Below are positions 42,780-51,061 of a DNA stretch of 64,000 bases, one piece after another. Within the stretch, counting starts at the first letter, position 1. The number at the start of each line of letters is the position of its first letter. The notes under the pieces are model-generated. The model did not search any database. It saw nothing but the letters and a program-made list of their open reading frames with translations, and was not told the DNA's origin. This stretch comes from Paenalicyclobacillus ferrooxydans (GTDB taxonomy: Bacteria; Bacillota; Bacilli; Alicyclobacillales; Alicyclobacillaceae): positions 30,468 to 94,467 of the forward strand of contig NZ_LJCO01000058.1 in the NCBI RefSeq assembly GCF_001399675.1, written 5' to 3'. The translations under genes and the position numbers were made by a program.

Positions 42780-43274
42780 CTATTTATCCTCCGTATTCGA
42801 TAATCCAATCCACTTCGATCCGATCACTTCTTGGGGTTCCATCATCCGCGCGATGGACGCTAACGACTCCAACGTGTGAACAAATGACTCCAACTCGTTC
42901 ACATCCAACTGTGCCAGGCAGTACTGTTCGATTTGCTTCTGGACACCTACAACCTGGTTTAGTCTTTCTTCGCCAGCAGTGGTCAATTCAGCGATAACCA
43001 CTCTCCGGTCACCCTTGTCACGGACGCGATGCACAAATCCGTGATTCTCCAGTCGATCGAGCATGACTGTGATCGCGCTTGGGGCAACCTCCATTTTCTC
43101 CGCCAATTTGGATACGTTGCACTGGTTTTCTTGCCGAATGAAGTACAACATAAACACCTGACTCGGGGTTAGGTCTGTTTGCGTTCGTCGGATAAGCTCT
43201 GGACCCAAGGTCTTTGATAATACAAACAGAGACTTCTCAAAGCGATCCGTTAGGTCATCGATGTTCTGGTGCAT
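42780..43274 (-). CDS. MarR family transcriptional regulator
   Basis: A 164-residue winged-helix protein; AAGGAG lies six bases before the ATG. CNVSKLAEKMEVAPSAITVMLDRLENHGFVHRV is the helix-turn-helix, followed by the wing DKGDRRVVIAELT. Helical dimerisation ends flank it. It is the first gene of the pump operon (one base before the pump gene) and a perfect palindrome lies in its promoter, so it probably represses its own operon until a pump substrate binds. Confidence 0.95.
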   Translation of the reverse strand: MHQNIDDLTDRFEKSLFVLSKTLGPELIRRTQTDLTPSQVFMLYFIRQENQCNVSKLAEKMEVAPSAITVMLDRLENHGFVHRVRDKGDRRVVIAELTTAGEERLNQVVGVQKQIEQYCLAQLDVNELESFVHTLESLASIARMMEPQEVIGSKWIGLSNTEDK

Positions 43275-43312
43275 GGATCTCCTTCCCTTATTTTCGCCTC
43301 TTTAACATTAGT

Positions 43313-43332
43313 GTGCATAATATATTATGCAC
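43313..43332. promoter_or_regulatory. Perfect 20-bp palindrome, MarR operator
   Basis: GTGCATAATATATTATGCAC is a perfect palindrome 38 bases upstream of the marR-type start and just downstream of the promoter -10 box. Its length and AT-rich centre fit MarR operators. Confidence 0.85.
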
Positions 43333-43343
43333 TGAACTTTTAT

Positions 43344-43372
43344 ACTGTATAAAGAAATCGACTTTGAGTCAA
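43344..43372 (-). promoter_or_regulatory. Sigma-A promoter of the marR-pump operon
   Basis: On the minus strand TTGACT and TACAGT are spaced by 17 bases. The operator palindrome begins about 12 bases after the -10 box, over the expected transcription start. Confidence 0.65.
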
Positions 43373-43405
43373 GACAATTTATTGACCTTTTAAACCATAG
43401 TTCAG

Positions 43406-43480
43406 GTGGGACTTACACCAGTGGGACTTACACCGGTAAGACTGACACCGCTAAGACTCACACCAGTGGGACTTACACGA
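43406..43480. repeat. 15-bp tandem repeat, five copies
   Basis: Five contiguous units of the type GTGGGACTTACACCA with one to four differences. Confidence 0.9.
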
Positions 43481-43487
43481 GACCAGC

Positions 43488-43604
43488 TTGCACCCATTCG
43501 ACACTTACATACTAAAACAGGGATTGCACCTATCCGACACTTACATGCCAAAACAGGGATTGCACCCATCCGACACTTACATACCAAAACAGGGATTGCA
43601 CCTT
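43488..43604. repeat. 36-bp tandem repeat, three copies plus a partial
   Basis: Copies at 43488, 43524 and 43560 with a truncated fourth at 43596; each contains TTGCACCCATCCGACACTTA and AAAACAGGGA. It borders the previous array directly. Confidence 0.93.
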
Positions 43605-43688
43605 GGACGGATGTTTGCCATCGCTCTCGGTGCAACCCCTGTTGTGTGATTCATGTTAGTTGTGTGTTTCATGTAAGCCATGTAGGAC

Positions 43689-43724
43689 GTGTCATTCGTG
43701 TCATTCGTGTCATTCGTGTCATTT
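43689..43724. repeat. 9-bp tandem repeat, four copies
   Basis: Four GTGTCATTC units (the last ends T), in a longer stretch of GTGT/TTCATGTAAGCC-type degenerate repeats up to about 43745. Confidence 0.9.
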
Positions 43725-43797
43725 CATGTAAGCCGTGTGCTTCGCGTAGATGCAGCTCTGCACCCATCCTGAAGCAGAGCCTTGGACTTTGTTGCGT

Positions 43798-45552
43798 TTA
43801 CTGACTGAAAGCTTCCTGAGCCGAGTTTGGCATCACGTTACGTTCGGAAGCTTCCACATCGGGATCGGTATAGTGGAATGCTTGCGTCGTTTTAATAAAG
43901 GATGCGACAGCGGCAATCAGGGACAAGAACAGTGAGATGATAAACGCAAGCGCCAGTCCGTGCATGAAAGATGGACCAATCAAGTTGGGGAAAAAAGTTT
44001 TTCCCGTAATATATGTCGCAGTCTTGGCGGGCAGATGCGCCAGCACTTGTTTCGGCAGCAGACTCTGAAGCGGGTTAAACCCGAGCAGTGCTGCAAACAG
44101 TGATGCGGTCGGCGGCAAGTGTGCGATCTTGCTGGCCACCGCCATGGGTATGCCCTGACTGGTTAGGCCAGTGATCATGGCATGTGGCAAACGCTGTGCC
44201 AATCCTGCAACAACAATCGAAAAGAACACGCCCATGCTCATCATCATGCCGGCATTCATGAATGTTGCACGCATGCCAGATCCGACACCGCGATAAACAG
44301 CTGGCACAGCGTTCATGATAGCGGCACTGTTCGGAGAAGCAAACAGCCCCATGCCGATACCAATAATCAACAGGTAGACGGCGAAAAGGACGTAATGGAA
44401 GTTAACCGGAAGCGTGTTGAGCAGATAAAAGCCAACGGCGGATAAGATCATACCGCCTGTCGTAAAGACACGAACACCGTATCGGTCGGACAGATATCCA
44501 CTGATGGGACCAGCGGCAAGGAAGCCCAACATTTGCGGTAAGGTGTCAATCCCTGCTTGCAGCGGTGTGTTCGCAAACGAGACGCCGTGCAGTGGCAACC
44601 AGATACCCTGCAACCAGATAATCAGCATAAACTGCAGACCACCGCGTGCGAGTGAGGACGCGAAATTCGCCACGTTGCCCAGCGCGAAAGCGCGGATGCG
44701 GAACAAGCCAAGGTGGAAGAGGGGATCATGAACCTTTGATTCAATTACAACGAACAACACAAGCATCACAACGCCGACAATCAGGGATCCGATGACGAAC
44801 GGGTTGCCCCACCCCATCGATTGCGTTCCATACGGCATGATCCCATAGGTGAGTCCCAGCATAATACCTAGGATGCCGAGGCCAAGTGTAAAATTCCCTA
44901 AGACATCAAGGCGACGGGAGGAACTGGTTTTGGAGATTTCGCGCAGGCTGATATACGCCCATACGGTTCCTACCAGTCCGACAGGTACGTTCACTAGAAA
45001 TACCCAACGCCATTCGCCCGTAGCAGCTAACAATCCACCCACGACGAGACCGATGACGCCACCCCCGACACCAGCAATTTGGTTCAATCCGAGTGCCAAA
45101 CCGCGCTGGTTTTCCGGAAACGCGTCGGTCAGGATGGCCGCACTGTTTGAGAACAGAAATGCACCGCCCACACCTTGTATCAAGCGGAAAATGATAAGCT
45201 CCAATTCACCCGATGTTCCCTTACTCCAGGTAATGGAGCAGAGGATAGAACCAATCGTAAAAACGGCGAAACCAAGATTATAGAGTCGCACTCTGCCGAA
45301 AATGTCAGACAGGCGGCCAAATGTCACCAGTAGCACCGTGGTAGCGACATTGAACCCGAGCATGACCCACAACAACAAACTTGTCTGGTTCCCTGCGAGC
45401 GGATTTACCTTCAGCCCTGCGAAAATGACGGGCAGCGCGATAATGAGAATACTGCTGTTAATTGACGCCATCAAAACGCCAAGGGTGCAGTTGGCTAACG
45501 CGATCCATTTGTAGGATGAATGCCGCTCAGCCCCTATTGATAAGCTCTCCAA
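43798..45552 (-). CDS. MFS multidrug exporter, 14-helix (DHA2)
   Basis: A 584-residue exporter. The open frame extends 41 codons upstream, but the only good binding site, AAGGAG, lies nine bases before TTG 45552. Helix 1 LGVLMASINSSILIIALPVI carries the N-S-S variant of motif D1 instead of Asp; GRLSDIFGRVR is motif A, GGGVIGLVVGGLLA a motif-C-like segment. A ~100-residue insertion near the C-terminus (HLPPTASLFAALLGFNPLQS to KTFFPNLIG) forms an extra loop. The substrate is unknown. The Asp-less helix 1 suggests altered proton coupling. Confidence 0.92.
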   Translation of the reverse strand: MESLSIGAERHSSYKWIALANCTLGVLMASINSSILIIALPVIFAGLKVNPLAGNQTSLLLWVMLGFNVATTVLLVTFGRLSDIFGRVRLYNLGFAVFTIGSILCSITWSKGTSGELELIIFRLIQGVGGAFLFSNSAAILTDAFPENQRGLALGLNQIAGVGGGVIGLVVGGLLAATGEWRWVFLVNVPVGLVGTVWAYISLREISKTSSSRRLDVLGNFTLGLGILGIMLGLTYGIMPYGTQSMGWGNPFVIGSLIVGVVMLVLFVVIESKVHDPLFHLGLFRIRAFALGNVANFASSLARGGLQFMLIIWLQGIWLPLHGVSFANTPLQAGIDTLPQMLGFLAAGPISGYLSDRYGVRVFTTGGMILSAVGFYLLNTLPVNFHYVLFAVYLLIIGIGMGLFASPNSAAIMNAVPAVYRGVGSGMRATFMNAGMMMSMGVFFSIVVAGLAQRLPHAMITGLTSQGIPMAVASKIAHLPPTASLFAALLGFNPLQSLLPKQVLAHLPAKTATYITGKTFFPNLIGPSFMHGLALAFIISLFLSLIAAVASFIKTTQAFHYTDPDVEASERNVMPNSAQEAFSQ

Positions 45553-45862
45553 GCTCTCTCTCTCCTTGTCTATACTTTGCTTAATGAGGGTTCGGGTGTC
45601 TTGAACGACCTTATAGTCTATGTAGACCATTTCGATGGTCGAAATATACCCCAACGAGTAGTCTATATCGCGCACCTCGACAACGTCAACGGAGGCAAGC
45701 CTTTATTTTTTTGAATCAGGAGCTTGTAGTGCGATGATTCGCGGTGCGATGACTTGCTGCGCGGTAATTGACAGCGTGGTATTTTGTGACGCAGTCACTC
45801 GAAGTAAGGTGTTTTGCAGTGCCGTGACTCGCAGCGAGGGCAAATGCCCAGTCGCTGCGACC
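45553..45862. other. Gap upstream of the MFS gene
   Basis: Holds an inverted repeat GACCAT-TTCG-ATGGTC (45625-45640) in the likely promoter area of the MFS gene and two AGTCTAT copies (45615, 45660), which could be operator half-sites. From 45730 to 45850 there is a decayed GCGATGACT/GCAGTGACTCG-type repeat. No gene. Confidence 0.45.
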
Positions 45863-46912
45863 TCACTCGGTTTCAATGGCCGATCCTACGATGTTATGCA
45901 ACAGTGCTCGCAGACGGATCATGGCTCTCTTTTCGCGACCGTAGTGTACATCGTTTGTCAGAATGATCATCCAAAGCTTCGACACCGGATCGAACGCTAG
46001 ACTCGTTCCAGTAAATCCCGTGTGGCCGACGGTGGTCTCCGGCCAGAGGTCACCAGTATGGTCATAGGGGTCATATCGACACACCCAGCCGAGGCCGCGG
46101 TTCCCATTTAAAGTGGTTGTGTGGTTTTGCACGGCCAGCCGGCGAACCGATTCAGATAGAAGCGGATTTTCACCGAGCCACATCCAGACATAGGTGATTA
46201 AATCCTGAACCGTCGAGAATAGTCCAGCGTGCCCAGCGACGCCGCCGAGTGCATCAGCGTCCTCATCGTGCACAACGCCAACCTTTGAATTTTCTGTTGC
46301 GGCGATCCGGTGAAATTCAGACTCTGGCGGGCAAAACATGGTCTTTGACATGCCAAGGGCTGAAAAGATGTGCCGCTTGGAAAATACGTCGAGAGACTGT
46401 CCGCTCACGGCCGCAACAATTTCCCCGAGCAAGCTAAAGTGGACGTCGCTGTACTCGGTCCGGAGTCCAGGCTCAGCACCTGTTCCCTCAAAGCGAATGG
46501 CGCGACGAATTGCGTCCGGGGACGAATACAGCCGATGGTAGGGCTGATGCGGCGGCAGTCCGGCGGAGTGTGTCAGGAGGTGCCTGATGGTCACCGTTCC
46601 TTTCGCGGAAGATCCAAATTCATCGATGAACAGGGATACGGGGTCGTTCAGGCGAATTTGTCCATTGTCGATAAGGTAGAGAACGGACGGTAATGTAGCT
46701 GTAACCTTCGTTAAGGAAGCGAGATCGAAAAGGGTATCCTTGTTCATCACTCGTACGATCCCGTTTTGATTCTCAGCGTACCCAAAGGACTCGAGGTACA
46801 GGATGCTAAGCCCCTTGCCAACGGCAATGACAGCACCGGGAATGTTCTGTTGTTCAATCTCACGTTCCATGCGCTCGGAAATCAGCATCAGACGGTTAGT
46901 CCGTATTTTCAT
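45863..46912 (-). CDS. Serine hydrolase, beta-lactamase/transpeptidase-like (class C fold)
   Basis: A 349-residue hydrolase. ATG 46912 has GGAGAGGA upstream; the longer frame has none. DLASLTKVTATLP provides the S-x-x-K nucleophile motif, TEYSDVHFSLLG the Tyr-containing second motif (Y-S-D), and TTVGHTGFTGTS the HTG third motif. No signal peptide is visible, unlike exported PBPs, so it may be a cytosolic esterase or muropeptide hydrolase. It is divergent from the NlpC/P60 peptidase gene, and a shared cell-wall peptide pathway is plausible. Confidence 0.9.
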   Translation of the reverse strand: MKIRTNRLMLISERMEREIEQQNIPGAVIAVGKGLSILYLESFGYAENQNGIVRVMNKDTLFDLASLTKVTATLPSVLYLIDNGQIRLNDPVSLFIDEFGSSAKGTVTIRHLLTHSAGLPPHQPYHRLYSSPDAIRRAIRFEGTGAEPGLRTEYSDVHFSLLGEIVAAVSGQSLDVFSKRHIFSALGMSKTMFCPPESEFHRIAATENSKVGVVHDEDADALGGVAGHAGLFSTVQDLITYVWMWLGENPLLSESVRRLAVQNHTTTLNGNRGLGWVCRYDPYDHTGDLWPETTVGHTGFTGTSLAFDPVSKLWMIILTNDVHYGREKRAMIRLRALLHNIVGSAIETE

Positions 46913-47253
46913 CTGTATCCTCTCCCAGACAAACGCACAGGTTTGTAGAATGGCGGACGGCAACCGATAACACGCTCATTTAACACGCTCATCTTCAGCG
47001 TATGGGATTCATCTGCTTGTGGACAGCCCAACCGCATAGAATATATCTTGAAGCTGAAATTGCACGCTGAGCGGACCGCAGTGTTGGAGTCGCTGCGCCA
47101 TGCTTGCGGAATCGGACTTGTGCAACCATCTTGTGGCATCGGTCTTGTGGAGGCGGCTCCTCAGCCTCATGCTGTCGGTAAACATGCTCGCGGAATCGGA
47201 CAGGTGGCAGTTTCTTGGTATCGTGTTCGATAAAGAAAGGCAGGGAGAGCACA
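46913..47253. other. Divergent promoter region with small repeats
   Basis: The 340-base gap holds two GCGGAATCGGAC copies (47106, 47191) and CATCTTGTGGCATCGGTCTTGTGG-like short repeats cut by variation. No promoter could be set with confidence and no gene is seen. Confidence 0.5.
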
Positions 47254-48630
47254 GTGTTTGAAAAAAGCAGTGCCACAGGCAGCCTGTTCCGGTCAGCCCT
47301 GTTGCCGGACGTCACGCCAGATATGTTATCCGCTGACTTTTGGGTCTCCGATTCAGATTCGGCGGCAGACAAGTCGGCTTATCGCGATCCATACCAAACC
47401 TACATCCGAAGTCATACAACGTCGATGAATCGCCTCTTTGAGCTGTTGCATCCCGCTTCGGAGCTTGAGCAATGGAACGTAACGGCGCCGCTGCCGAGTC
47501 AAAGTCACTCCGAAAGCCCAACGCTGTACGGCCCCGATGGCCAGGGGTTCCCTGCCGCTTTCTGGGAGGCGTTAGCGGAGAAGGTGGAGCAGGCCGCGCC
47601 GATCGCTGCGTCGGAGGCTGGCAGGCTCCAACCGGGTTTTGCGGTTCGTCGAGCAAACCTGCGCAGATATCCGGTTGCAAGCCCGGGGTTTCGAACGCCA
47701 ACGGATAAAGAGTTTGATCGCTTTCAAGATACAGCCCTGCACACCTTTGAACCGGTCGTGATCGTGCTGCAAACGGAAGACCATGAATGGTATTACGTCA
47801 TCTCCGAAACCTACAAGGGCTGGGTTACTGCACTTGACATTGCGCGCTGCACGGCAGAGGAGTTTGAGACCTGGTCGAGGGTTGTCAGCCTGGATCCGCA
47901 TAACGCAGAGGCCGAATTCGTGATTCCCCTCGCAAACAATATCTACACCCAGGCGGCCCCGTACGACGAATCGGTTTCCGAGCAGCGTCTGGAATTTTCC
48001 GCCTGTATCCCGGTGTGCCGTGAGCAACAGGGCGTGGGAAATCAGAGTATCGTTGGGAACCTCGCTGTCTGGCTGCCCGTTCGAAACCCTGAAGGGTGGC
48101 TCGACGTTCGGCGTGCTTTGGTCCCCGCATCTGCGCCCCTCTCGGTTGGGGTTCTGCCGTACACTCGAAAGTCAGTTGTCGATTCGGCATTTGCCGTGCT
48201 TGGTGAGCGGTATGGATGGGGTGACAGCTTTGGCAACCACGACTGTTCGAGTCTCATCATGGACAGCTACCGTACGATTGGTCTTCAGTTCCCGCGAGAC
48301 GCAGGTAAACAGGAACAGGCATTGCCAAACCGGGTCCGAATCCCAGAGACCCTCACGTTCGACGAGCGCAGTGAGCTCTTGAAGTCGTTTCATCCGGGCG
48401 ATCCGCTCTACATGCCCGGGCACACGATGATGTATTTGGGATACCGCCATGGACACCATTACGTCATTCACGATTTCTCCGGCTATACCGTATTGGAGGG
48501 TGAACATTCCATGTTCGTTCCGGTCAATGAGGTGATGGTTTCAACGCTCGACATTCGCGTGAGCAGTGGAAAAACCTATCTCGAGTCACTGACCGCTGCA
48601 GCGTCTTTATTTGAAGAGAGAGAATTGTAA
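47254..48630 (+). CDS. SH3-domain NlpC/P60 peptidoglycan endopeptidase
   Basis: A 458-residue cysteine peptidase. GTG 47254 follows AGGGAGA; the upstream ATG at 47215 has no site. An N-terminal region and two SH3b-like domains (~125-210 and ~230-300) come before the NlpC/P60 domain (~305-435): FGNHDCSSLIMDSYRTIG with catalytic Cys, MPGHTMMYLGY with catalytic His, then HHYVIHDFSGY. This layout matches the YkfC-like gamma-D-Glu-diamino acid endopeptidases, which are cytosolic recycling enzymes. No signal peptide is visible, in agreement. Confidence 0.93.
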   Translation: MFEKSSATGSLFRSALLPDVTPDMLSADFWVSDSDSAADKSAYRDPYQTYIRSHTTSMNRLFELLHPASELEQWNVTAPLPSQSHSESPTLYGPDGQGFPAAFWEALAEKVEQAAPIAASEAGRLQPGFAVRRANLRRYPVASPGFRTPTDKEFDRFQDTALHTFEPVVIVLQTEDHEWYYVISETYKGWVTALDIARCTAEEFETWSRVVSLDPHNAEAEFVIPLANNIYTQAAPYDESVSEQRLEFSACIPVCREQQGVGNQSIVGNLAVWLPVRNPEGWLDVRRALVPASAPLSVGVLPYTRKSVVDSAFAVLGERYGWGDSFGNHDCSSLIMDSYRTIGLQFPRDAGKQEQALPNRVRIPETLTFDERSELLKSFHPGDPLYMPGHTMMYLGYRHGHHYVIHDFSGYTVLEGEHSMFVPVNEVMVSTLDIRVSSGKTYLESLTAAASLFEEREL

Positions 48631-48759
48631 CTGGGGGGGGCCCCCAATCCCGGGTGATCCGGTGGCAATGGCACTGCGCCTGGGAACTTCGGGTGGAACC
48701 GTAAGCTGATGGAAATCTTATTAGCTGCGCAATTCTTCTTTTACATAGGGGGTGATATC

Positions 48760-49680
48760 GTGAACATTGTCGTTGTTGGCAGTTTGAATATGGATGCGGT
48801 CATCTCGCTTGACCGCTACCCGACTTCTGGCGAGACCGTGACTGCAAGCAGCATTCAGTATATCCCCGGCGGAAAAGGTGCCAACCAGGCGGTTGCCGCA
48901 GCAAGGCTTGGGGCCGCCGTCACGCACATTGGCATGGTGGGGAACGATGATCATGGCCGAACCCTTGTGCAGGCACTGAAGCAAGACCGGATCGACACCG
49001 CTTATGTCCAGATGTGGGAGGGCCCGACAGGCATGGCCTTTGTCCACGTGGAACACGCCGGTGCCAACCGTATCATTCTGGCACCGGGCGCAAACGCTCT
49101 CTTCTCACCGGAGGTTTTGCAACCCTTAAAAAACGTCATCAGTCGCGCGGACGCCGTACTGGTCCAACTCGAGATCCCGATGGAAACCGTCCAGCTGACC
49201 TTGCAATACGCGCGGACGGCAAACGTGCCTGTATATCTCGATCCGGCACCGGCCCGTTTGGACTTGTTCGACTACATCCATGAAGTGGATTGGATTACCC
49301 CGAATGAATCCGAAGCAAAGATGCTGACCGGTGAGCCTGTTCATAGTGCCGAGGGTGCTCAGCGCGCCGCAACGAGGCTGCAGCAGATGGGGGCGAAGGG
49401 TGTCATCATCAAGGCAGGGGAGAATGGGGCGTATGTTTTTGACGAGCATGGGCTGATTCACCAACCAGGGTTCTCCGTCGAAGCGGTTGACACCACAGCG
49501 GCAGGTGACGCGTTCAACGCAGGGTTTGTCATCGAGTTTTTGCGCAGCCGCGATGTCCATCGGGCCATGCGCTTCGGATGTGCCGTTGGGGCTCTTACCA
49601 CCACCAAACCTGGTGCACAGACATCCATCCCAAATCAAACCGATGTCACGGCATTTCTGAGCCGCCATGATGTCGTGTAA
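48760..49680 (+). CDS. rbsK: Ribokinase
   Basis: A 306-residue PfkB-family sugar kinase. GTG 48760 has AGGGGGTGAT five bases upstream; an ATG at 48709 has none. VVGSLNMDAVISLDRYP and GGKGANQAVAAARLGA are the N-terminal PfkB/ribose signature; TTAAGDAFNAGF is the C-terminal signature with the catalytic Asp and anion hole. It phosphorylates D-ribose to ribose-5-P. It starts a salvage cluster with the nucleoside hydrolase 15 bases downstream. Confidence 0.95.
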   Translation: MNIVVVGSLNMDAVISLDRYPTSGETVTASSIQYIPGGKGANQAVAAARLGAAVTHIGMVGNDDHGRTLVQALKQDRIDTAYVQMWEGPTGMAFVHVEHAGANRIILAPGANALFSPEVLQPLKNVISRADAVLVQLEIPMETVQLTLQYARTANVPVYLDPAPARLDLFDYIHEVDWITPNESEAKMLTGEPVHSAEGAQRAATRLQQMGAKGVIIKAGENGAYVFDEHGLIHQPGFSVEAVDTTAAGDAFNAGFVIEFLRSRDVHRAMRFGCAVGALTTTKPGAQTSIPNQTDVTAFLSRHDVV

Positions 49681-49695
49681 GGAGCGTACATATTG

Positions 49696-50631
49696 ATGAC
49701 CAACCAGGTGAACAACCTGTTCATAGACTGTGATCCCGGCCTCGATGACGCGATCGCCATCCTGCTCGCCGGACGGGCTAGAAACCTGAACCTGCTTGGC
49801 GTGTCTTCTGTGGCGGGCAACCAAACCGTTGCCAAAACGACGGAGAATGCGCGCCGCATTGTCGGCCTAGGCGGGCTTGGGTGTCCGGTTGCCAAAGGAT
49901 CATCAGGGCCGTTGCTTCGCCCGCCGGTCATTGCCGACGACTATCACGGGGAGTCCGGCCTCGGTGGGGCAGAACTCCCGCCAGACCGGGCACCTCTAGC
50001 AGCGGAGAACGCCGTTCCATGGTTGGCAGAGCAGATTCTCGCTCAGACAACCCCCGTCACGATAGTGCCCATCGGCCCCCTGACGAACATCGCACTCTTG
50101 TTGAACGCGTTCCCCGAGGTCAAGGGAAAGATTGAGCGGATCGTCATGATGGGCGGTGCTGTCGGGGCAGGGAATGTGACTCCATCGGCAGAGTTCAACA
50201 TCTACGCTGACCCAGAGGCGGCCAAGATGGTCTTTAAATCGGGTGTCCCCATCTCGATGGTCGGTCTCGATGTCACCAATCAAGTACTCGCCACTCGCCA
50301 GATTGTGGAGAAAATTCGGAGCCTGAATAACTCAGTCAGTGATTATGTAAGCGGCTGGCTGACGTTTTACATCGATGCCTACTACCGGACGCGGGGGATT
50401 GAGGGTGGTGCCTTGCACGATCCGCTCGCTGTTGTAGCCCTCATCGACAAGGACGTGCTTCGTTTTGAAGACATGCTGGTGGATGTGGAAACCAGAAGCG
50501 ATCTGACATACGGACGAACCGTTTGTGAGCCGTCTCGGTGGTCGGACAAAAAAGCGAACGCACAGGTGGCCATCGAGGTGAATCCGGACCTGTTTTGGGA
50601 CATCCTGTTCGATGCGCTGAGCCGCTATTAA
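49696..50631 (+). CDS. Ribonucleoside hydrolase (IunH/Rih family)
   Basis: A 311-residue Ca-dependent N-ribohydrolase. ATG 49696 (or TTG 49693) follows AAGGAGCG. FIDCDPGLDDAIAILLA is the metal-binding signature, MMGGAVGAGNVTPSAEFNIYADPEAA the active-site region, and GALHDPLAVV supplies the last metal Asp. It splits nucleosides into base and ribose. Ribose then passes to the ribokinase encoded just upstream. Confidence 0.95.
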   Translation: MTNQVNNLFIDCDPGLDDAIAILLAGRARNLNLLGVSSVAGNQTVAKTTENARRIVGLGGLGCPVAKGSSGPLLRPPVIADDYHGESGLGGAELPPDRAPLAAENAVPWLAEQILAQTTPVTIVPIGPLTNIALLLNAFPEVKGKIERIVMMGGAVGAGNVTPSAEFNIYADPEAAKMVFKSGVPISMVGLDVTNQVLATRQIVEKIRSLNNSVSDYVSGWLTFYIDAYYRTRGIEGGALHDPLAVVALIDKDVLRFEDMLVDVETRSDLTYGRTVCEPSRWSDKKANAQVAIEVNPDLFWDILFDALSRY

Positions 50632-50691
50632 AACTGTCCCTTGCATGCACCCGTGTCCTATTCGGGCTGTTTCTGGCCATGGCGTGAGGGA

Positions 50692-50775
50692 GCATTGTGT
50701 CAGAAGCGTTTTGTCAGAAGCGTTTTGTCAGAGGCATTGTGTCAGAAGCGTTGTGTCAGAAGCGTTTTGTCAGAA
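50692..50775. repeat. 14-bp tandem repeat, six copies
   Basis: Six contiguous units of GCGTTTTGTCAGAA type with GCATTGTGTCAGAA variants, 50692-50775. Confidence 0.95.
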
Positions 50776-50852
50776 GCCGCAAACAGGTCTAGTTCGATTC
50801 ACTATCGATGCAATATTCGATGCAATAAAAGATGCGTTTCTTGTCAAAATAC

Positions 50853-50878
50853 ACAGGTGCCGCCGCACCTGTTTTTGT
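50853..50878 (+). terminator. Rho-independent terminator after the nucleoside hydrolase gene
   Basis: ACAGGTGC and GCACCTGT form an eight-pair stem with a four-base loop, followed by TTTTTGTTTT. It separates rbsK-rih from the sugar transporter unit. Confidence 0.92.
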
Positions 50879-50958
50879 TTTGCAGCCGCGAGCGTGATCG
50901 GGTAGACATGCGATAACGCAAAGCCGGTTCGGTTATGCACTCTTGGCACTTGGCAGCG

Positions 50959-51017
50959 GGAGGTTGGATTGCCAGCAGAGGTTTGACTGGCGGCAGGAGG
51001 TTGGATTGCCAGCAGAG
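50959..51017. repeat. 22-bp duplication upstream of the sugar transporter
   Basis: GGAGGTTGGATTGCCAGCAG (+AG) occurs at 50959 and 50996, 37 bases apart, with a related GGTTTGACTGGCGGCAG between them. Confidence 0.88.
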
Positions 51018-51061
51018 TTATGTACTGGGGCACAGATTTGCACTGAAGGAGAGACAGCCAT

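Noticed and set aside
48700..48760. T-box-like string GGGTGGAACCG
   Set aside because: It lacks the specifier stem, the AG bulge, the full T-box consensus and a terminator; the adjacent gene is not an aminoacyl-tRNA or amino-acid gene.
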